DNA of 64,000 bases from the NCBI GenBank assembly GCA_028023455.1, contig JAQFVV010006305.1, forward strand, positions 3,277,001 to 3,341,000, given 5' to 3'. How positions within the stretch are numbered: position 1 is the stretch's first letter; each line of letters begins with the position of its first letter. Source of the DNA: Epiperipatus broadwayi. Lineage: Eukaryota; Onychophora; Udeonychophora; Euonychophora; Peripatidae. The notes under the pieces are model-generated. The model did no database searches and had not been told where the DNA came from. It saw only the letters and a list, made by a program, of their open reading frames with translations. Position numbers and translations under genes: made by a program. Below are positions 60,701-64,000 of this stretch, piece after piece.

Positions 60701-62269
60701 ATGTTCAATTTAGTGTTTACATATTAATTCTTATTATAATCAAGGTATTAAAAAAGACATTCTGTCTCCAGACTTGTATAATTGATTATTAGTTTAATAA
60801 AGATTGAACCATATTCCAATTGGTTGATATTAATTTCACTCTGAATTATCAACAATCTTGACTAAGGTATGCTTATGAACATCAGGGCTCCAACAATAAG
60901 TGCATTCATTCTATTCTTGATCCTTTGTTCAACATTTAAAGTGTTTTCAATTAATAGCTGAGGGAGAGTGACTTACTCATTTTTTTTATGAAAGCTTTAA
61001 AAACAATTTATATTACATGTTAAGCAGTTGTTTTTATAATTAGTTATATCACATTGTCATTCATTAATATGATTTCATTTTACAGTTTTGAACGCATTTA
61101 TTTAAAATTAATTGGTACTTAAAATCGCCAAAAATTTAATAAAGCCAACAGTCAACAATTCAGTAGATTTATGAAAGAAAAACAAAATAATCTCAAGGAA
61201 TATAGTTGATAAGAGCTTTCCATTGAAACTGGAAAGATGCATTTGACAAATCTTGACATAAGAATGTGCAGTTAAAAGAAATGTTCAAATATTGTGACAC
61301 ATTTAACACAGTAATCTGCAAAGTATGTATCAAAGTAGATGTTGATAGAAATTTAACCAACATAAAAATAGATCATAATAGAATTATACATTACTTGAAT
61401 ACTGTAACAACACTCCAAAAGCAGATCAGTCGATCACTACTGAAGATTAAAACACTAAAATTAAGTATGTTCACTGAGATCTGTCAAATACAGAAGAAAC
61501 TTTTAATTTTCAAAATACTACTGGCAGTTAAATTTATTTCAATTATGTTATCCATGCAGAAAATTCATATGCATGTAGCAAAGTATGCTAAAATTTCTAC
61601 TAGTTAGAAAAGCAAATCTACTACTTCAAATTCATTGAACAAATCCAAATTTTGTTGTTTAAAGTAAACTTTTAAATGAATGCCAGAATCTTCTTTTTAC
61701 ACTCAATACTTAAAAAAGTGTCAACTTATTGTAATTCAAAAAACTGGTAATGATTGACTGCTTGAAATAGACAGTACTATAAAAAGTATATAATGAAAAT
61801 CATTTGAGGATGAATTGCATGATTATATTTATATTATATAAAGGCATTACTGCTATTCTATATAAAACAATTCTTCATTACATAACCCATTGAGAAGATT
61901 TATAAACAAAGGCATAAAAAATCCTATAATCCTTTAATACTCAAATAAAACTCTAATGTGCATGACTTTCCATTTGAAAATAACGTCATCTATTCAAATG
62001 CATCTGAAAATAACAATAGAATAGTTAACAAAACTTCACCATGTCTCCTACCCATACCAAAACACCTCTAACCCACATGCCCAAATAAAACCAAGAGAAA
62101 ACCTATTTACCCATAGAAAATATATCACTCAAAAAGTAAAAAATAACTAACCTTGATTAAATACCAGCATCTGCAGACCTCACAGACAATTAACACACTC
62201 CTATGAAAATCACTAGTCCCTCATCTATGTTACCCAGGCAACCCAACCACATATAAAATTAAACCTCAT
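57711..62269. other. AT-rich DNA, no gene seen
   Basis: No recognisable gene or transposon. A stable small hairpin ATTGAGCAG-TGAGC-CTGCTCAAT lies near 58638-58660. A 113-codon frame at 61266-61607 does not resemble any family I know. Confidence 0.45.
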
Positions 62270-62930
62270 TTGCATGTGTAAATACAGTAGTCCAGAGAAT
62301 GTAAAATTCATGTAATCTTGTATAAAACAAAAAATTAACATTTACATATGTAAACCTAGTATTATAGATTGCCCATGTAACCACAGCAATCCAAGCTATG
62401 TAAAAGTTTTAACTAATCCACTGCTTGTAAAAATTTCTCCAGTCCTCGGTAAATCAATAAATCAACTTTTACATATGTAAAGCTGCAACTATAGATTGAC
62501 CATGTAACAAAAGCAATCCAAGCTTTGTAAAATTCTTGTAACTAAAATTCACAGCATATAAAAATCCTGTAATCTTGTGTAAATCAATAAATCAACTTTC
62601 ACATCCAAAAACCTACAATCTATGGATCACATAACCACAGCAATCCATGTTACATGAAACTCTTATAACTAATCCACCACATGTAAAAATGTTTGTAATC
62701 TCATATAAATCAACTTTTACACATGTACACTTACAACTACAGATTTCCTATTTCTATTACAGCAATCCAAGTTATGTAAAACTCTTGTAACTAATCCTTA
62801 GCATGGAAAAAATTATGTATAAACCAATAAACAACTTTTATATATGTAAGACTACAACTGTGTAAATACAGCATGCAAATACAGCAATCCAAGCTATATA
62901 AAACCCTTGTAACTTTCTAAATAAATAAAG
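62270..62930. repeat. Degenerate minisatellite, ~115-130-bp unit, about five copies
   Basis: The phrase AATCAACTTTTACATATGTAA, or variants of it, recurs near 62338, 62463, 62592, 62706 and 62829. Each is followed by a CAGCAATCCAAGCTATGTAA-like block and a CTTGTAACTAATCC-like block. The array runs into the triplet array at 62941. Confidence 0.85.
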
Positions 62931-62940
62931 CTTATCATTA

Positions 62941-63274
<334 letters not shown>

Positions 63275-63468
63275 GACAAGGACATTGAAAAATACATACT
63301 TTGATTATAACAGGCACGATTTTACAAAGCTAATACAAACTTTTGGTCAAACAATATATATTTAAACTGATATACTAGACAGACACACCTATTCCAGTTT
63401 ACACCAACAAATTTCACTTTAAAATTAATCTAAACAACAACATCAATCCTGAAAACATCCCTAACCTG

Positions 63469-63890
63469 ATAATAGATCAGGAAGCTATTCTGACTTTTTA
63501 AATAAAAGGCCAAGAGAGCACCTAGCAGTAAATTGCATGAACAACAAAAACATTAAAAGCTATCTAACCTCATCTGATATGTCTCAAGAGAAACCAGAAC
63601 AGAAAACAGATGTGGGACCTACTACAAGAGATGAGACAAACTGTTATATAGATAGTAGAAATAATGCTAAGTTGACAACAAATAAAATGGGAAATACCAA
63701 TAAAGGTCAACTAAATACAAAAAGTAGTGGATATACAGATATTAATAAGACAAAAAAACTGGAAATAAAAACAGTAAAAAACAAAAAAGAAGAAAAATCA
63801 CAAATATCTGATAATATAAATATATCACACACAGAAGCCATAAAACATCCAATATTAGCTGCTAATTGTAATTGTTCATCTAAGGGGTAA
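63469..63890 (+). CDS. Unidentified hydrophilic open frame near the window edge
   Basis: The frame is open from about 63469, with ATG at 63537, to TAA at 63888. It includes YSDFLNKRPREHLAVNCMNN, SQEKPEQKTDVGPTTRDETN and a C-terminal HPILAANCNCSSKG. It is rich in K, N, T and S, has no membrane segment, and is less AT-biased than random frames here. After the stop, a different frame continues with KFLRLNVKINKTVQMDYNVG. The stop lies in GGGGTAAAT, which also resembles a splice donor, so this could be an exon. A frameshifted transposon polyprotein is the other option. I do not recognise the family. Confidence 0.35.
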
Positions 63891-64000
63891 ATTTCTTAGA
63901 TTGAATGTAAAAATAAACAAAACAGTACAAATGGATTATAATGTGGGTTTTAAAATGATGGAAATGGCTGGATATTTCTACTAATGCTGAGTTCATGGTA

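Noticed and set aside
61266-61607. 113-codon frame possibly resembling a hAT-type N-terminal zinc-finger region (C-K-V-C)
   Set aside because: Only a C-x-x-C pair fits; no further transposase block could be found.

Overview
The window looks like intergenic or intronic DNA from an animal. It is very AT-rich and carries long (TA)n and trinucleotide microsatellites, Penelope-like elements (PLEs) with a GIY-YIG endonuclease, RTE-type and zinc-finger-tailed LINE remnants, and no recognisable host gene. A lophotrochozoan, perhaps a cephalopod, is my guess from the repeat mix; the sequence does not prove it.

The main result is that three repeat families carry what reads as a type I hammerhead self-cleaving ribozyme (HHR), the class known from the Schistosoma alpha satellite-SINE, newt satellites and animal retrozymes. 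Family 1 is a near-identical 408-bp satellite at 5438-10507 with 13 ribozymes, 3 on the minus strand followed by 10 on the plus strand, plus one old decayed copy at 626-1093. Family 2 has a unit of about 490 bp and at least seven copies. One, at 22566-23270, is a direct tandem with two ribozymes that would release a 490-nt RNA. Another, at 45649-46576, is a head-to-head dimer flanked by an 18-bp target-site duplication. Family 3 has a unit of about 448 bp, with copies at 21771-22290 and 35083-35443; the latter is again a head-to-head dimer, with a 13-bp duplication. Families 1 and 3 also share a conserved 29-bp block outside the ribozyme.

PLE pieces lie at 1222-1425, 51604-53917 and 56062-57475. 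The last two have the usual PLE architecture, a 5'-truncated element with an inverted copy of its own 3' end on its 5' side. The ribozyme families show the same head-to-head layout, so mobilisation by PLE machinery is a reasonable inference. The PLE at 51604-53917 sits inside one of two copies of a large non-coding element (27425-31948 on plus, 48040 to about 55390 inverted) with TGTRCCC...GGGYACA-like ends. It resembles a giant solo LTR or a large non-autonomous retroelement.

Layout: 1-1745 foldback element, old family 1 copy, PLE tail, old family 2 copy; 1746-5437 AT-rich DNA with a decayed lysine-rich reading frame; 5438-10507 ribozyme satellite; 10508-18250 AT-rich with a LINE tail and triplet arrays; 18250-19370 GC-richer GT-skewed tandem region; 19480-23270 repeat mosaic with families 3 and 2; 25.7 kb exon-like segment; 27.4-31.9 kb giant element copy A; 33.4 kb tRNA-Val-derived trimer; 35.1 kb family 3 dimer; 35.5-43.9 kb empty AT-rich DNA; 44.1-44.9 kb foldback and RTE remnant; 45.6-48.0 kb family 2; 48.0-55.4 kb copy B with nested PLE; 55.6-57.7 kb family 2 and second PLE; 57.7-62.2 kb empty; 62.3-63.3 kb minisatellite and triplet array; 63.5-63.9 kb an unidentified open frame near the window edge.
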